From CAYJBH01 sp964369445 (GTDB taxonomy: Bacteria; Bacillota; Clostridia; Oscillospirales; Ruminococcaceae), in NCBI GenBank assembly GCA_964369445.1, contig CAYJFU010000077.1, positions 1-8,186 of the forward strand: DNA of 8,186 nucleotides, written 5' to 3'. The position numbers were made by a program, and so were the translations under genes. The notes beneath the pieces are model-generated. The model ran no database searches. It was not told the origin of the DNA and saw only the letters and a list, made by a program, of their open reading frames with translations. Shown here in pieces: positions 1 to 7,319 of this stretch. The first letter of the stretch is position 1. The number at the start of each line of letters is the position of its first letter.

Positions 1-241
1 CCTTTGCACCATTGCCGGACGTTGCTGTGAAAGTGGAGACCTGCTTGGCAAGGACATACTCATACCCACGCCAAGTGTCGGCGATACACTCGCAGTGCTT
101 TGCACCGGTGCTTACAACTACTCTATGGCAAGCAACTATAACCGTCTGCAAAAACCGGCCGTTGTGCTTATCGAGGACGGCAAACCGCGCCTTATCGTAC
201 GCCGTCAAACGCTAGAGGATATCACAAAGGAAGATATTTAA
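1..241 (+). CDS. lysA: Diaminopimelate decarboxylase, C-terminal part (5' end outside window)
   Basis: This is the last 79 codons, read from base 2 to the TAA at 239-241. LysA is a PLP enzyme that decarboxylates meso-diaminopimelate to L-lysine, the last step of the DAP pathway, in the cytoplasm. The visible part carries the family's C-terminal signature: CCESGD near the start, whose cysteine completes the active site of the partner subunit in the dimer, then GDTLAV, then GAYNYSMASNYN, whose tyrosine contacts PLP, and a typical LIVRRQTLED ending. These match true DAP decarboxylases rather than ornithine or arginine decarboxylase relatives. The stop codon overlaps the next ATG by one base (TAATG), so translation is probably coupled to the methyltransferase. 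The PLP lysine and N-terminal barrel lie upstream of the window. The family call is firm; lysine synthesis as its role is inferred from the family. Confidence 0.93.
   Translation, partial: LCTIAGRCCESGDLLGKDILIPTPSVGDTLAVLCTGAYNYSMASNYNRLQKPAVVLIEDGKPRLIVRRQTLEDITKEDI
228..231 (+). promoter_or_regulatory. Ribosome binding site for the methyltransferase gene
   Basis: AGGA within AAAGGAAG, nine bases before the ATG at 241 and inside the last codons of lysA. It supports the start at 241. Confidence 0.7.
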
Positions 242-984
242 TGCTTTACTCAACGCTTGCCAAATATTATGACGCATTAAACACCGACGCTGATTATGAC
301 GCGCTTGCAGATTTTGTACGGCGCAGGTTATCCTTTTACCGCAAACACGGCTGTTCTATACTAGACCTGTGTTGCGGCACGGGTGAGTTGACGATGCGTC
401 TTGCCGGTGCCGGCTACGACATGATAGGTGTCGACGGCAGTGCCGATATGCTTAGTGTCTTTTCTCAAAAGACAAGAGCACAAGGCATTAAAGGTATACT
501 TATACTCTGCCAGGATATAAGGGAACTGGATTTATTCGGAACTGTTGACTGTGTAGTATGTACATATGACGCGTTGAATCACGTAGGTGATATGGGCGAG
601 TTGGAAAAGGTGCTCAAACGAGTGGCACTGTTTTTAAACCCTGATGGCCTGTTTATATTTGACATGAACACCCCATTTAAACACCGCGAAGTACTGGCAA
701 ACCACACCTTTAAGTATGAGGGCGGCGGCGCTGAGTGCTATGTCACGCATGAGCTGAAGTCCGATAGAACCGTCTCAAATTTCAGCATAATTGACGGCAA
801 CGAGCGATACAATGAGACGTTGACAGAGTACTTTTTTGAAGAAGAAGAGGTAAAGCAGCTTTGCGCAAGGCACGGATTTTATGTGCGCTCCACCGTCGAC
901 GGCGAAAATTTCGGGATACTAAAACCAAACAGCGAAAGATTTATGTTTACAGCTCAAAAGACAAAGGCGGTATTAAAACGATGA
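241..984 (+). CDS. Class I SAM-dependent methyltransferase, substrate unknown
   Basis: A 247-residue soluble protein with a Rossmann-type methyltransferase fold. Motif I is ILDLCCGTGELT (residues 40-51), which binds S-adenosylmethionine. It is followed by the acidic strand GVDGS (63-67), QDIREL (91-96), the CTYDALNHV segment (107-115) and the LNPDGLFIFDMNTP strand (about 132-145). No signal peptide or membrane segment is visible. The ATG overlaps the lysA stop by one base and has a good ribosome binding site. Its TGA shares ATGA (981-984) with the aminotransferase start. Similar methyltransferases are common in Clostridia, but nothing in the sequence shows the substrate. It could modify a sugar, an amino acid or a small metabolite, or be an operon passenger unrelated to the polysaccharide. 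The family call is sure; a function cannot be given. Confidence 0.9.
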   Translation: MLYSTLAKYYDALNTDADYDALADFVRRRLSFYRKHGCSILDLCCGTGELTMRLAGAGYDMIGVDGSADMLSVFSQKTRAQGIKGILILCQDIRELDLFGTVDCVVCTYDALNHVGDMGELEKVLKRVALFLNPDGLFIFDMNTPFKHREVLANHTFKYEGGGAECYVTHELKSDRTVSNFSIIDGNERYNETLTEYFFEEEEVKQLCARHGFYVRSTVDGENFGILKPNSERFMFTAQKTKAVLKR

Positions 985-2153
985 TAAAACAAAGTATGGT
1001 TGAAGCGGTAAATAAAGGCTCGGTAGTCCGCAAGATGTTTGAGGACGGCATACGGCTAAAACAGCAACTGGGTGAAGAAAATGTGTTTGATTTTTCGCTC
1101 GGAAACCCCGATATCGACCCACCGCAAGAGGTTATAGACGCAATTAAAAAGCAGGCGGATCGCCCGTCGATTCATGGATATATGCCTAACCCCGGCCACC
1201 TTGACGTGAGACAGCGTGTAGCGGAATATCTTGAAACTGTACACGGCGTAGCATTTTCGGTGCAGGATATTGTGTTGACGGTCGGCGCTTCCGGTGCGAT
1301 AAATGTCGCACTTAAATCGCTCGTGTCACATGGCGATGAGGTTATAACGGTGGCACCGTTTTTCATGGAGTACGAGTTCTATGTCGCAAACCATGGCGCT
1401 AAACTGGTGCCGGTCATGTCAAACGAAGATTTCAGTTTAAACGTTGAGCGCATTGCCGAGGCTATTAACAGCAACACGCGTGCAATTATACTAAACAGCC
1501 CCAACAATCCATCAGGTCACATATACAGCGACAGCGATTATGCAAAACTTGCAAAACTTATCGAGGATAAGGATATTTGTATCATCTCCGATGAGCCGTA
1601 TGCCCCGCTTATATTTGACGACACAGAGCAACCGTCAATATTTAAGCATTTTAAAAAGTGCTTTTTAGCATACAGTTTTTCTAAAGCGCTAAGTCTTGCA
1701 GGTGAGCGCATCGGTTACCTTGCAATCTCCCCGAACATGCCTGACCTTGAGGAGTTCAGGCAGGTTATTTCCTTTGCAAACAGAACGCTAGGCTTTGTAA
1801 ATGCTCCTTCACTTTTTCAGCGTGTTGCGGCGGACTTTTTGGGCGCTTCTCCTTATAAAGAGACCTATGCTGAGCGCTGTAAGCTGATGTATGATATATT
1901 GACAGGGATAGGATATCAATGCAACCCGCCACGCGCCACGTTTTATCTTTTCCCCAAAAGTCCCATTGCAGACGATGTTAAATTTTGCGAAATGGCTATA
2001 AAAAGTGGTATAATAGTGGTACCAGGTACCGGCTTTGGTTATCCCGGTCACTTTAGGATATCATTGTGTGTGACAGAGGAGAAGATTGCACGTTCGGCAG
2101 AAAAGTTTAAAGAGCTATACAACTATTACAATGCAGGAGATGACAATGTTTAA
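981..2153 (+). CDS. PLP-dependent class I/II (aspartate-family fold I) aminotransferase
   Basis: A 390-residue fold-type I aminotransferase. Visible landmarks are FSLGNPDIDPP near residues 38-48, GASGAI (102-107) in the phosphate-binding region, NSPNNPSG (172-179), DEPY (204-207) whose aspartate contacts the PLP ring nitrogen, the Schiff-base lysine K235 in SFSKALSLAGERIG, and R359 in FRISLC, the usual carboxylate-binding arginine. The length is normal. The start is placed at 981 because it gives an ATGA overlap with the methyltransferase stop. The open frame extends back to 861, but those 40 codons lie over the methyltransferase C-terminus and do not resemble the family. Family members act on amino acids with a 2-oxo acid partner; the amino acid here is unknown. 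It resembles the group often labelled 'aspartate aminotransferase, provisional'. It is not a DegT/ArnB-type sugar aminotransferase, so a role in making an amino sugar is unlikely. Confidence 0.92.
   Translation: MIKQSMVEAVNKGSVVRKMFEDGIRLKQQLGEENVFDFSLGNPDIDPPQEVIDAIKKQADRPSIHGYMPNPGHLDVRQRVAEYLETVHGVAFSVQDIVLTVGASGAINVALKSLVSHGDEVITVAPFFMEYEFYVANHGAKLVPVMSNEDFSLNVERIAEAINSNTRAIILNSPNNPSGHIYSDSDYAKLAKLIEDKDICIISDEPYAPLIFDDTEQPSIFKHFKKCFLAYSFSKALSLAGERIGYLAISPNMPDLEEFRQVISFANRTLGFVNAPSLFQRVAADFLGASPYKETYAERCKLMYDILTGIGYQCNPPRATFYLFPKSPIADDVKFCEMAIKSGIIVVPGTGFGYPGHFRISLCVTEEKIARSAEKFKELYNYYNAGDDNV
2136..2139 (+). promoter_or_regulatory. Ribosome binding site that decides the capE start
   Basis: GGAG six bases before the ATG at 2146, inside the last codons of the aminotransferase. 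In-frame ATGs also occur at 2131 and 2140, but this site is correctly spaced only for 2146, which also gives the canonical MFKDKTLLITGG beginning. Confidence 0.75.
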
Positions 2154-3153
2154 GGATAAAACACTGCTGATTACAGGCGGCACGGGTAGCTTCGGCAACA
2201 CTGTGCTCAATAGGTTTTTGGACAGCGATATAGGCGAAATACGCATATTCAGTCGTGATGAAAAAAAACAGGACGACATGCGCAAACAGCTTAACCGCAG
2301 TAATGTGAAGTTTTACATCGGAGATGTGCGCAACATAGAGGGCGTGCAGGTAGCGATGAAAGGTGTGGACTATGTCTTTCATGCCGCCGCATTAAAGCAA
2401 GTGCCATCCTGTGAGTTTTTCCCGATGGAGGCTGTTAGGACAAACGTTATAGGTACCGATAATGTGCTGACCGCGGCCATCGACAACGGCGTTAAAAATG
2501 TCGTCTGCCTGTCAACGGACAAGGCGGCATATCCGATAAACGCAATGGGTATTTCAAAGGCGATGATGGAAAAGGTGTCCATTGCAAAAAGCCGCACACA
2601 AAAGGATTCCGACACCACCATCTGTTGCACGCGTTACGGCAATGTCATGGCAAGCCGTGGAAGTGTTATCCCGCTGTTTATCGACCAGATACGTGCCGGC
2701 AAACCAATAACCATAACCAATCCGCACATGACACGCTATATGATGAGTCTTGATGAAGCGGTGGAACTTGTGCTATATGCGTTTAACAACGGTGCCTCCG
2801 GTGATCTTTTTGTGCAAAAAAGTCCGGCGTGTACCATCGAGACACTTGCCAAGGCGGTTATGCAACTTTTTGGCGAGACTGATGTGAAGATAATAGGCTC
2901 ACGTCACGGCGAAAAGCTGTATGAGACGTTACTCACAAAGGAGGAGCGCCTGTCCGCAGTCGATCTGGAGGGATACTTCAAAGTTGCCGCCGACGGACGT
3001 GACCTCAAGTACGAGCTGTATGTCGACGAGGGCTTTACGCTAAAGGATGAGGCGCAGGAATACACCAGCCACAACACGACACAGATGAATGTCGAGCAGA
3101 CAGTAGAAAAACTTAAATCACTCAGCTATGTACAACAGGAGCTCGCAAGATGA
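2146..3153 (+). CDS. capE: UDP-GlcNAc inverting 4,6-dehydratase/5-epimerase (CapE/FnlA)
   Basis: A 335-residue short-chain dehydrogenase/reductase that starts UDP-L-FucNAc synthesis. It oxidises, dehydrates and epimerises UDP-GlcNAc to a UDP-6-deoxy-4-keto sugar using bound NADP. The nucleotide-binding loop is GGTGSFG (11-17). Next come HAAALKQVP (79-87), STDKA (123-127) and MGISK (134-138). In the last of these a methionine (M134) replaces the usual SDR catalytic tyrosine while K138 is kept; this is a known mark of the CapE/FnlA/WbjB group, where D125 and K126 supply catalysis. The SRHGEKLYETL segment and the C-terminal tail around GYFKVAADGRDLKYE are also typical, and the length matches S. 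aureus CapE. The gene overlaps the aminotransferase stop by eight bases and capF by four (ATGA, 3150-3153). The following capF and capG make this assignment much firmer than for an isolated SDR gene. Confidence 0.95.
   Translation: MFKDKTLLITGGTGSFGNTVLNRFLDSDIGEIRIFSRDEKKQDDMRKQLNRSNVKFYIGDVRNIEGVQVAMKGVDYVFHAAALKQVPSCEFFPMEAVRTNVIGTDNVLTAAIDNGVKNVVCLSTDKAAYPINAMGISKAMMEKVSIAKSRTQKDSDTTICCTRYGNVMASRGSVIPLFIDQIRAGKPITITNPHMTRYMMSLDEAVELVLYAFNNGASGDLFVQKSPACTIETLAKAVMQLFGETDVKIIGSRHGEKLYETLLTKEERLSAVDLEGYFKVAADGRDLKYELYVDEGFTLKDEAQEYTSHNTTQMNVEQTVEKLKSLSYVQQELAR
3137..3141 (+). promoter_or_regulatory. Ribosome binding site for capF
   Basis: AGGAG, eight bases before the ATG at 3150, inside the end of capE. 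It supports the overlapping start. Confidence 0.75.
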
Positions 3154-4274
3154 ATCCGGAAAAGCATATTCTAATCACCGGCGCAAAGGGTTTTATAGGA
3201 AAAAACCTGACGGTGGAACTTAAAAATCGCGGTTACAATAACCTTATGCTCTATGATATCGACAGCACGCAGGAGCAATTTGTCGACTACTGTGAAAAAG
3301 CGCAGATAGTTGTACACCTTGCCGGTGTCAATCGCCCCAAAGACACAAGTGAGTTTTATGAGGGCAACACAGGTTTTACCGAAAAACTGTTACAACAACT
3401 AAAGCAGTGCGGTAACTCATCGCCGATAGTCGTCACAAGCAGTATACAAGCTGAGCTTGACAACGACTACGGGAAAAGTAAGGCGCAAGCGGAGCAGGCA
3501 CTTTACAACTATTCACATGATTGCGGTGTGCCGGTGTACCTCTACAGGCTGGTTGGCATATTCGGAAAGTGGTGCAGACCCAACTATAACAGCGTTGTGG
3601 CGACATTTTGCCACAACATTGCAAACAATCTGCCTATAACGATAAGCAATCCCGATGCCGTGGTGACACTCTCACACATTGATGATGTTATTTGTGAGAT
3701 TTGCAGTGTCATTGAACGCGAAAATCACGTGTCAAGCTATTCACCTTTACAGGTGAATCCGCAGTACAAAATGACACTTCAAGCATTAAGTGACCTCATA
3801 TATTCCTTTAAAAGTTCGCGCACGACGCTTGCCACACCCCAAATTGGTGATGAGCTGTCCAAAAAACTGTACGGCACCTATACCAGTTATATCCCGAGCG
3901 AGCAATGCGCCTACAACCTTGTTACCAATATAGACGAAAGAGGGCAACTGACGGAATTTATAAAAAACGAGGGGACAGGACAGCTGTTTGTCAGCGTGAC
4001 AAAGCCGGGTATAACGCGCGGCAACCACTGGCACCACACCAAGACGGAAAAGTTTTTTGTCGTCAGCGGTAATGCACGCATAAGTATACGCAACATAAAT
4101 GATAACATCGCAACACACTTTGATGTGTCAGGTGAAGAGCCGACCGTTGTCGATATGCCGACAGGTTGCACGCACCTTATCACCAACACCGGTACAACCG
4201 ACCTCGTCACACTGTTTTGGAGCAGTGAGATATTCGACAAACAAAAACCGGACACCTATTTTTTGGAGGTTTAA
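3150..4274 (+). CDS. capF: Bifunctional SDR reductase-cupin of UDP-L-FucNAc synthesis (CapF/FnlB)
   Basis: A 374-residue two-domain protein that carries out the second step of UDP-L-FucNAc synthesis: C-3 epimerisation of the CapE product, credited to the C-terminal cupin, and NADPH-dependent C-4 reduction to the UDP-L-talosamine derivative, credited to the N-terminal SDR domain. The N-terminal domain shows GAKGFIGKNL (11-20), the HLAGVNRP strand-turn (57-64), SS near 97-98 and the catalytic pair Y107/K111 (YGKSK). The C-terminal cupin begins near residue 255. It contains GNHWHHTKTEKF (291-302), with histidines 293, 295 and 296, and H342 in CTHLITN, likely metal ligands of the barrel. Length and domain order match S. 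aureus CapF. It overlaps capE by four bases, and capG begins at the next base after its stop. The function rests on domain architecture plus the capE-capF-capG order. Confidence 0.95.
   Translation: MNPEKHILITGAKGFIGKNLTVELKNRGYNNLMLYDIDSTQEQFVDYCEKAQIVVHLAGVNRPKDTSEFYEGNTGFTEKLLQQLKQCGNSSPIVVTSSIQAELDNDYGKSKAQAEQALYNYSHDCGVPVYLYRLVGIFGKWCRPNYNSVVATFCHNIANNLPITISNPDAVVTLSHIDDVICEICSVIERENHVSSYSPLQVNPQYKMTLQALSDLIYSFKSSRTTLATPQIGDELSKKLYGTYTSYIPSEQCAYNLVTNIDERGQLTEFIKNEGTGQLFVSVTKPGITRGNHWHHTKTEKFFVVSGNARISIRNINDNIATHFDVSGEEPTVVDMPTGCTHLITNTGTTDLVTLFWSSEIFDKQKPDTYFLEV
4265..4269 (+). promoter_or_regulatory. Ribosome binding site supporting a TTG start for capG
   Basis: GGAGG, five bases before the TTG at 4275. 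No ATG or GTG lies at the expected N-terminus, and the protein should begin just before KLKLMTIVGTRPE, so this near-perfect site argues for TTG initiation. Confidence 0.8.
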
Positions 4275-5405
4275 TTGGGCAAGTTAAAACTGATGACAAT
4301 TGTGGGCACCCGCCCTGAGATAATACGCTTGGCAGAGGTTATCAAGCGGTGCGACATGTATTTTGAGCATCTGCTGGTACACACAGGGCAAAACTACGAC
4401 TACACGCTAAATGGCATATTTTTTGAGGAACTGGAGCTGAGAGCGCCGGACTTTTACCTTGATAGCGTCGGTGCCGACCTCGGCGAGACGGTCGGAAACA
4501 TCATCTCCAAAAGCTATAAGCTGATGCTGGAGCAAAAGCCGGACGCACTGCTTATACTGGGCGACACAAACAGCTGCCTTTCGGCGATGAGTGCCAAGCG
4601 CTTAAAAATCCCTGTTTTTCACATGGAAGCGGGCAACAGGTGCTTTGATGAAAACCTGCCGGAGGAGATAAACCGCCGCATTGTCGACCACATCTCCGAT
4701 GTGAACCTACCTTACACCGAACACTCGCGCCGCTACCTGCTGTCGGAGGGCATTGCTAAAAACCGTATATTTGTCACCGGTTCCCCCATGCAGGAGGTGC
4801 TTTCCAAGTACTCGGACAAAATCGAAAACAGCGATGCACTGGAGCGTTTAGGACTTGAGCAGGATAAATATTTCCTTGTCTCGGCGCACAGGGAAGAAAA
4901 CCTTGACATCAAGCACAAGTTTTTCTCGCTTATGCAAAGCTTAAACAACATCGCAAAGACATACAACATGCCGGTCATCTACTCCACACATCCGCGCAGT
5001 CAAAAGCGCCTTGATGCGTCGGGGTTTGTGTTTGATCCGCTTGTCAAAAACCTGCCGCCATTTGGCTTTTTCGATTATAACCGCCTGCAAAAGGGCGCGC
5101 TTTGCGTACTTAGTGACAGCGGCACACTGCCGGAAGAATCCGCTATACTCGGGTTTTGCGGCGTATCGCTTCGCAACTCTACCGAACGACCCGAAGTGCT
5201 GGATAAAGGAACTGTCGTTGTGGGCGGTATAACCAGTAAGGATTTGCTCCGCGCGACAAGCCTTGCCATCGCCATGAAGAAAAATGAGGAACCGACAGAA
5301 CTTGCCCCCGACTACACCGATAAAAATGTTTCGGTCAAAGTTGTTAAAATAATTGAGAGTTACACAAAACTTGTCAACGAGTTTGTGTGGCGTAAAATGG
5401 AATGA
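4275..5405 (+). CDS. capG: UDP-L-FucNAc-forming C-2 epimerase (CapG/FnlC, WecB-like)
   Basis: A 376-residue relative of the non-hydrolysing UDP-GlcNAc 2-epimerase with a GT-B-like fold. In this context it catalyses the last step, C-2 epimerisation that gives UDP-N-acetyl-L-fucosamine. Landmarks are VGTRPEIIRLAEV (10-22), LGDTNS (95-100), HMEAGNRCFDENLPEEINRR (116-135), VTGSPMQEVL (167-176), SAHREEN (203-209), STHPRSQKR (237-245), DSGTLPEE (281-288) and STERPE (302-307). GNRCFDxNxPEEINRRIVD is more typical of CapG/FnlC than of WecB, which agrees with the neighbours. It uses a TTG start directly after the capF TAA. Its TGA overlaps the next gene's ATG by four bases. No membrane segments are visible; it acts in the cytoplasm. 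Confidence 0.95.
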   Translation: MGKLKLMTIVGTRPEIIRLAEVIKRCDMYFEHLLVHTGQNYDYTLNGIFFEELELRAPDFYLDSVGADLGETVGNIISKSYKLMLEQKPDALLILGDTNSCLSAMSAKRLKIPVFHMEAGNRCFDENLPEEINRRIVDHISDVNLPYTEHSRRYLLSEGIAKNRIFVTGSPMQEVLSKYSDKIENSDALERLGLEQDKYFLVSAHREENLDIKHKFFSLMQSLNNIAKTYNMPVIYSTHPRSQKRLDASGFVFDPLVKNLPPFGFFDYNRLQKGALCVLSDSGTLPEESAILGFCGVSLRNSTERPEVLDKGTVVVGGITSKDLLRATSLAIAMKKNEEPTELAPDYTDKNVSVKVVKIIESYTKLVNEFVWRKME

Positions 5406-6616
5406 TGAAAAAAAGAGTGCTTGTCGTCGCACAACACTACTGGCCGGAGGACTTTCGCATCAATGATATTGTCAAAGGGTTTACGGAACAGGGGCTTTGT
5501 GTCGATGTGCTGTGTGGCATACCCAACTATCCAAAAGGTAGGTTTTACGACGGCTATGGAGTGTTCAAACAACGGCGGCAACAAAAAGACGGTGTAGGCA
5601 TATACCGCGCCTATGAGATACCACGCGGCAACAGCAGTGCCGGAATATTTTTAAACTATATTTCCTATCCTTTCTACGCGCTGTTTACGCTGCTAACCCT
5701 TTGGCGAAAAAAGTACGACTGCGTTTTCAGCTACGAGACCTCGCCGGTGCTTATGATATTTCCGGCAATCGTCGCGGCAAAAACACGGCGAATACCGCTT
5801 TGCACCTATGTGCTTGACCTGTGGCCGGAGAACCTGTACTCGGTGCTGCCGGTGCAAAACAAGCTACTGCGTCGCATTGCACTGTCGGTGTCGGCGTTTC
5901 ATTACCGCCACGGCGGAAAGCTTATTGCGATGTCAAAACCGCAACGCGACCGCTTAAGCGACATCACTGGCAAACGGCGCGAAGATATTGCTGTTTTACC
6001 CCAGTACTGTGAGGATATGTACGCAGAAGGCTCTAAACCCAAGGCAACACATGGCGATGTGTTTAACATCATGTTTGCCGGCAATTTCAGTCCGGCGCAG
6101 GGTTTGCCGATACTGATAGAAGCGGCGCAGATGTTGAAAGAGAAGGGGATAGAAGATGTGCACTTTTTGATGTACGGTGATGGAATGAGCCATGCCGACT
6201 TTGCAAACCGAGTTGCACAGGCAAATGTCGACAGTTATTTCACCATGTTCGGGCGTGTGACGCAACAGGATATCATAGCCGCCTCGGAACATGCCGATGC
6301 GCTGTTTATATCGCTTAAAGGCAGTGACATGCTCGACATGACAATACCGGCAAAGGTTTCCTCCTGCATGGCTATGTGCCGACCGCTTTTGTGTTGCCTT
6401 TCCGGCGCCGGTGCCGATGTTATTACCGAGGCGGATTGTGGTTTTTGTGGTGCACCGGACGATGCAACCGCTCTTTTCGAAAACATTATCGCACTGAAAG
6501 ACATGTCACACGAGGAACTGTGTAAGCTGTCACAAAACGCAAAAGATTATTACGAGCAACATTTCAGCCGAAGTGTACTGCTTCCGAGAATAATAAAATA
6601 CCTGACGGAGAACTGA
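5402..6616 (+). CDS. wbuB: GT4 family glycosyltransferase, WbuB-like, probable L-FucNAc transferase
   Basis: A 404-residue GT-B glycosyltransferase. The N-terminus (RVLVVAQHYWPEDFRIND, then GIPNYPKGRFYDGY at 39-52) is the signature of the WbuB/WbjE/CapL-like group. DLWPE lies at 139-143. The C-terminal GT4 domain begins near FNIMFAGNFSPAQG (221-234), followed by YGDG (258-261), FGRV (283-286) and the nucleotide-binding region TIPAKVSSCMA (314-324), with E343 at the usual late acidic position. The hydrophobic stretch at residues 81-100 is more likely a membrane-contact helix than a true transmembrane segment. In E. coli O26 and P. aeruginosa O11 a homologue directly follows the FucNAc synthesis genes and is assigned to FucNAc transfer, so UDP-L-FucNAc is the likely donor; acceptor and linkage are unknown. 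Two adjacent ATGs (5402, 5405) are possible starts; 5402 gives an ATGA overlap with capG. No strong ribosome binding site is seen, so expression probably depends on coupling. Confidence 0.88.
   Translation: MMKKRVLVVAQHYWPEDFRINDIVKGFTEQGLCVDVLCGIPNYPKGRFYDGYGVFKQRRQQKDGVGIYRAYEIPRGNSSAGIFLNYISYPFYALFTLLTLWRKKYDCVFSYETSPVLMIFPAIVAAKTRRIPLCTYVLDLWPENLYSVLPVQNKLLRRIALSVSAFHYRHGGKLIAMSKPQRDRLSDITGKRREDIAVLPQYCEDMYAEGSKPKATHGDVFNIMFAGNFSPAQGLPILIEAAQMLKEKGIEDVHFLMYGDGMSHADFANRVAQANVDSYFTMFGRVTQQDIIAASEHADALFISLKGSDMLDMTIPAKVSSCMAMCRPLLCCLSGAGADVITEADCGFCGAPDDATALFENIIALKDMSHEELCKLSQNAKDYYEQHFSRSVLLPRIIKYLTEN
6607..6610 (+). promoter_or_regulatory. Ribosome binding site supporting a TTG start for the GT2 gene
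   Basis: GGAG, seven bases before the TTG at 6618, within the last codons of the GT4 gene. The TTG places RILVIIPCYNE, the normal GT2 beginning, at the N-terminus, and no ATG is available there. Confidence 0.75.
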
Positions 6617-6617
6617 T

Positions 6618-7319
6618 TTGAGAATACTTGTCATAATACCATGCTACAACGAGCAGGAGAACATAGTTGAGGTTGTGCGCAACCTACAGCGAGAAAACCC
6701 GGGTGTCGACTATGTGGTTATAAATGACTGTTCCACCGACAACAGCGAGCAGATACTGCAACAACACAATTTGAACTACATTTCCAACCCATTTAACCTC
6801 GGAATAGGTGCAACGGTGCAGTGCGGTTATCAGTACGCCGTCGAGCGCGATTACGATATCGCGGTGCAGATAGACGGAGACGGACAGCATCCGCCGGATC
6901 AACTGCCAATAGTGCTACAGTCGGTTATCGATGGTGAAGCGGATATGTGTATAGGCAGTAGATTTTTGACAAAGGAGGGTTTTCAGTCCTCATTTATGCG
7001 ACGTGTCGGCATATCCATAATCAGCATAACGATAAAGGTGCTGACAGGTGTGCGTGTCAAGGACGTTACCAGTGGCTTTAGGGTCACGGGGAAAAAACTT
7101 ACCGCCTTTTACGCAAGCGAGTACGCGCAGGACTTCCCCGAGCCGGAGGCGATACTTAGCGCCCTCATGAACGGCTACCGTATAAAGGAAGCGCCGGTGC
7201 TCATGAAGGAGCGCGGCGGCGGCATCACGAGCATAAATGCACTGAAATCGCCCTACTATATGGTCAAGGTACTGTTGTCACTGGTGGTGGGACGATTAAA
7301 GGGTAAGCGGTTTGGTTAG
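6618..7319 (+). CDS. DPM1-like GT2 glycosyltransferase, possible polyprenyl-phosphate sugar synthase (GacI-like)
   Basis: A 233-residue GT-A fold enzyme of family GT2, subgroup DPM1/DPG synthase. Motifs are PCYNEQENI (8-16), NDCSTDNS (36-43), the metal-binding QIDGDGQHPPDQ (84-95), GSRF (113-116), DVTSGFR (149-155), FPEPEA (173-178) in the position of the catalytic acidic region, and KERGGGITS (197-205). Enzymes of this subgroup usually move a sugar from UDP or GDP onto undecaprenyl or dolichyl phosphate. No C-terminal pair of transmembrane helices is present, unlike GtrB. A partner membrane protein (DUF2304, 7505-7876) follows, as in the GacI/GacJ Und-P-GlcNAc synthase of Streptococcus pyogenes. 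The gene starts two bases after the GT4 stop (one-base gap) with TTG. The sugar donor cannot be read from the sequence, and direct transfer to a growing glycan remains possible. Confidence 0.88.
   Translation: MRILVIIPCYNEQENIVEVVRNLQRENPGVDYVVINDCSTDNSEQILQQHNLNYISNPFNLGIGATVQCGYQYAVERDYDIAVQIDGDGQHPPDQLPIVLQSVIDGEADMCIGSRFLTKEGFQSSFMRRVGISIISITIKVLTGVRVKDVTSGFRVTGKKLTAFYASEYAQDFPEPEAILSALMNGYRIKEAPVLMKERGGGITSINALKSPYYMVKVLLSLVVGRLKGKRFG

Noticed and set aside
12..215. Open frame of 67 codons over the lysA end
   Set aside because: It lies in another frame over a stretch that encodes clear LysA motifs (CESGD, GAYNYSMASNYN); it is a shadow.
861..980. N-terminal extension of the aminotransferase back to 861
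   Set aside because: The 40 extra codons lie over the methyltransferase C-terminus and are rich in arginine and unlike the family; the ATGA overlap at 981 is the natural start.
2086..2145. Earlier capE starts at 2086, 2131 or 2140
   Set aside because: The GGAG at 2136-2139 is spaced correctly only for the ATG at 2146, which gives the standard CapE N-terminus.
3786..4255. Two overlapping antisense open frames over the capF cupin domain
   Set aside because: Cysteine-rich, unlike any known family, and opposite a well-conserved coding region; no antisense promoter is visible.
4941..5432. Antisense open frame of 163 codons over capG
   Set aside because: It has no recognisable motif and covers the conserved C-terminal half of CapG; it is a by-product of codon use in that gene.
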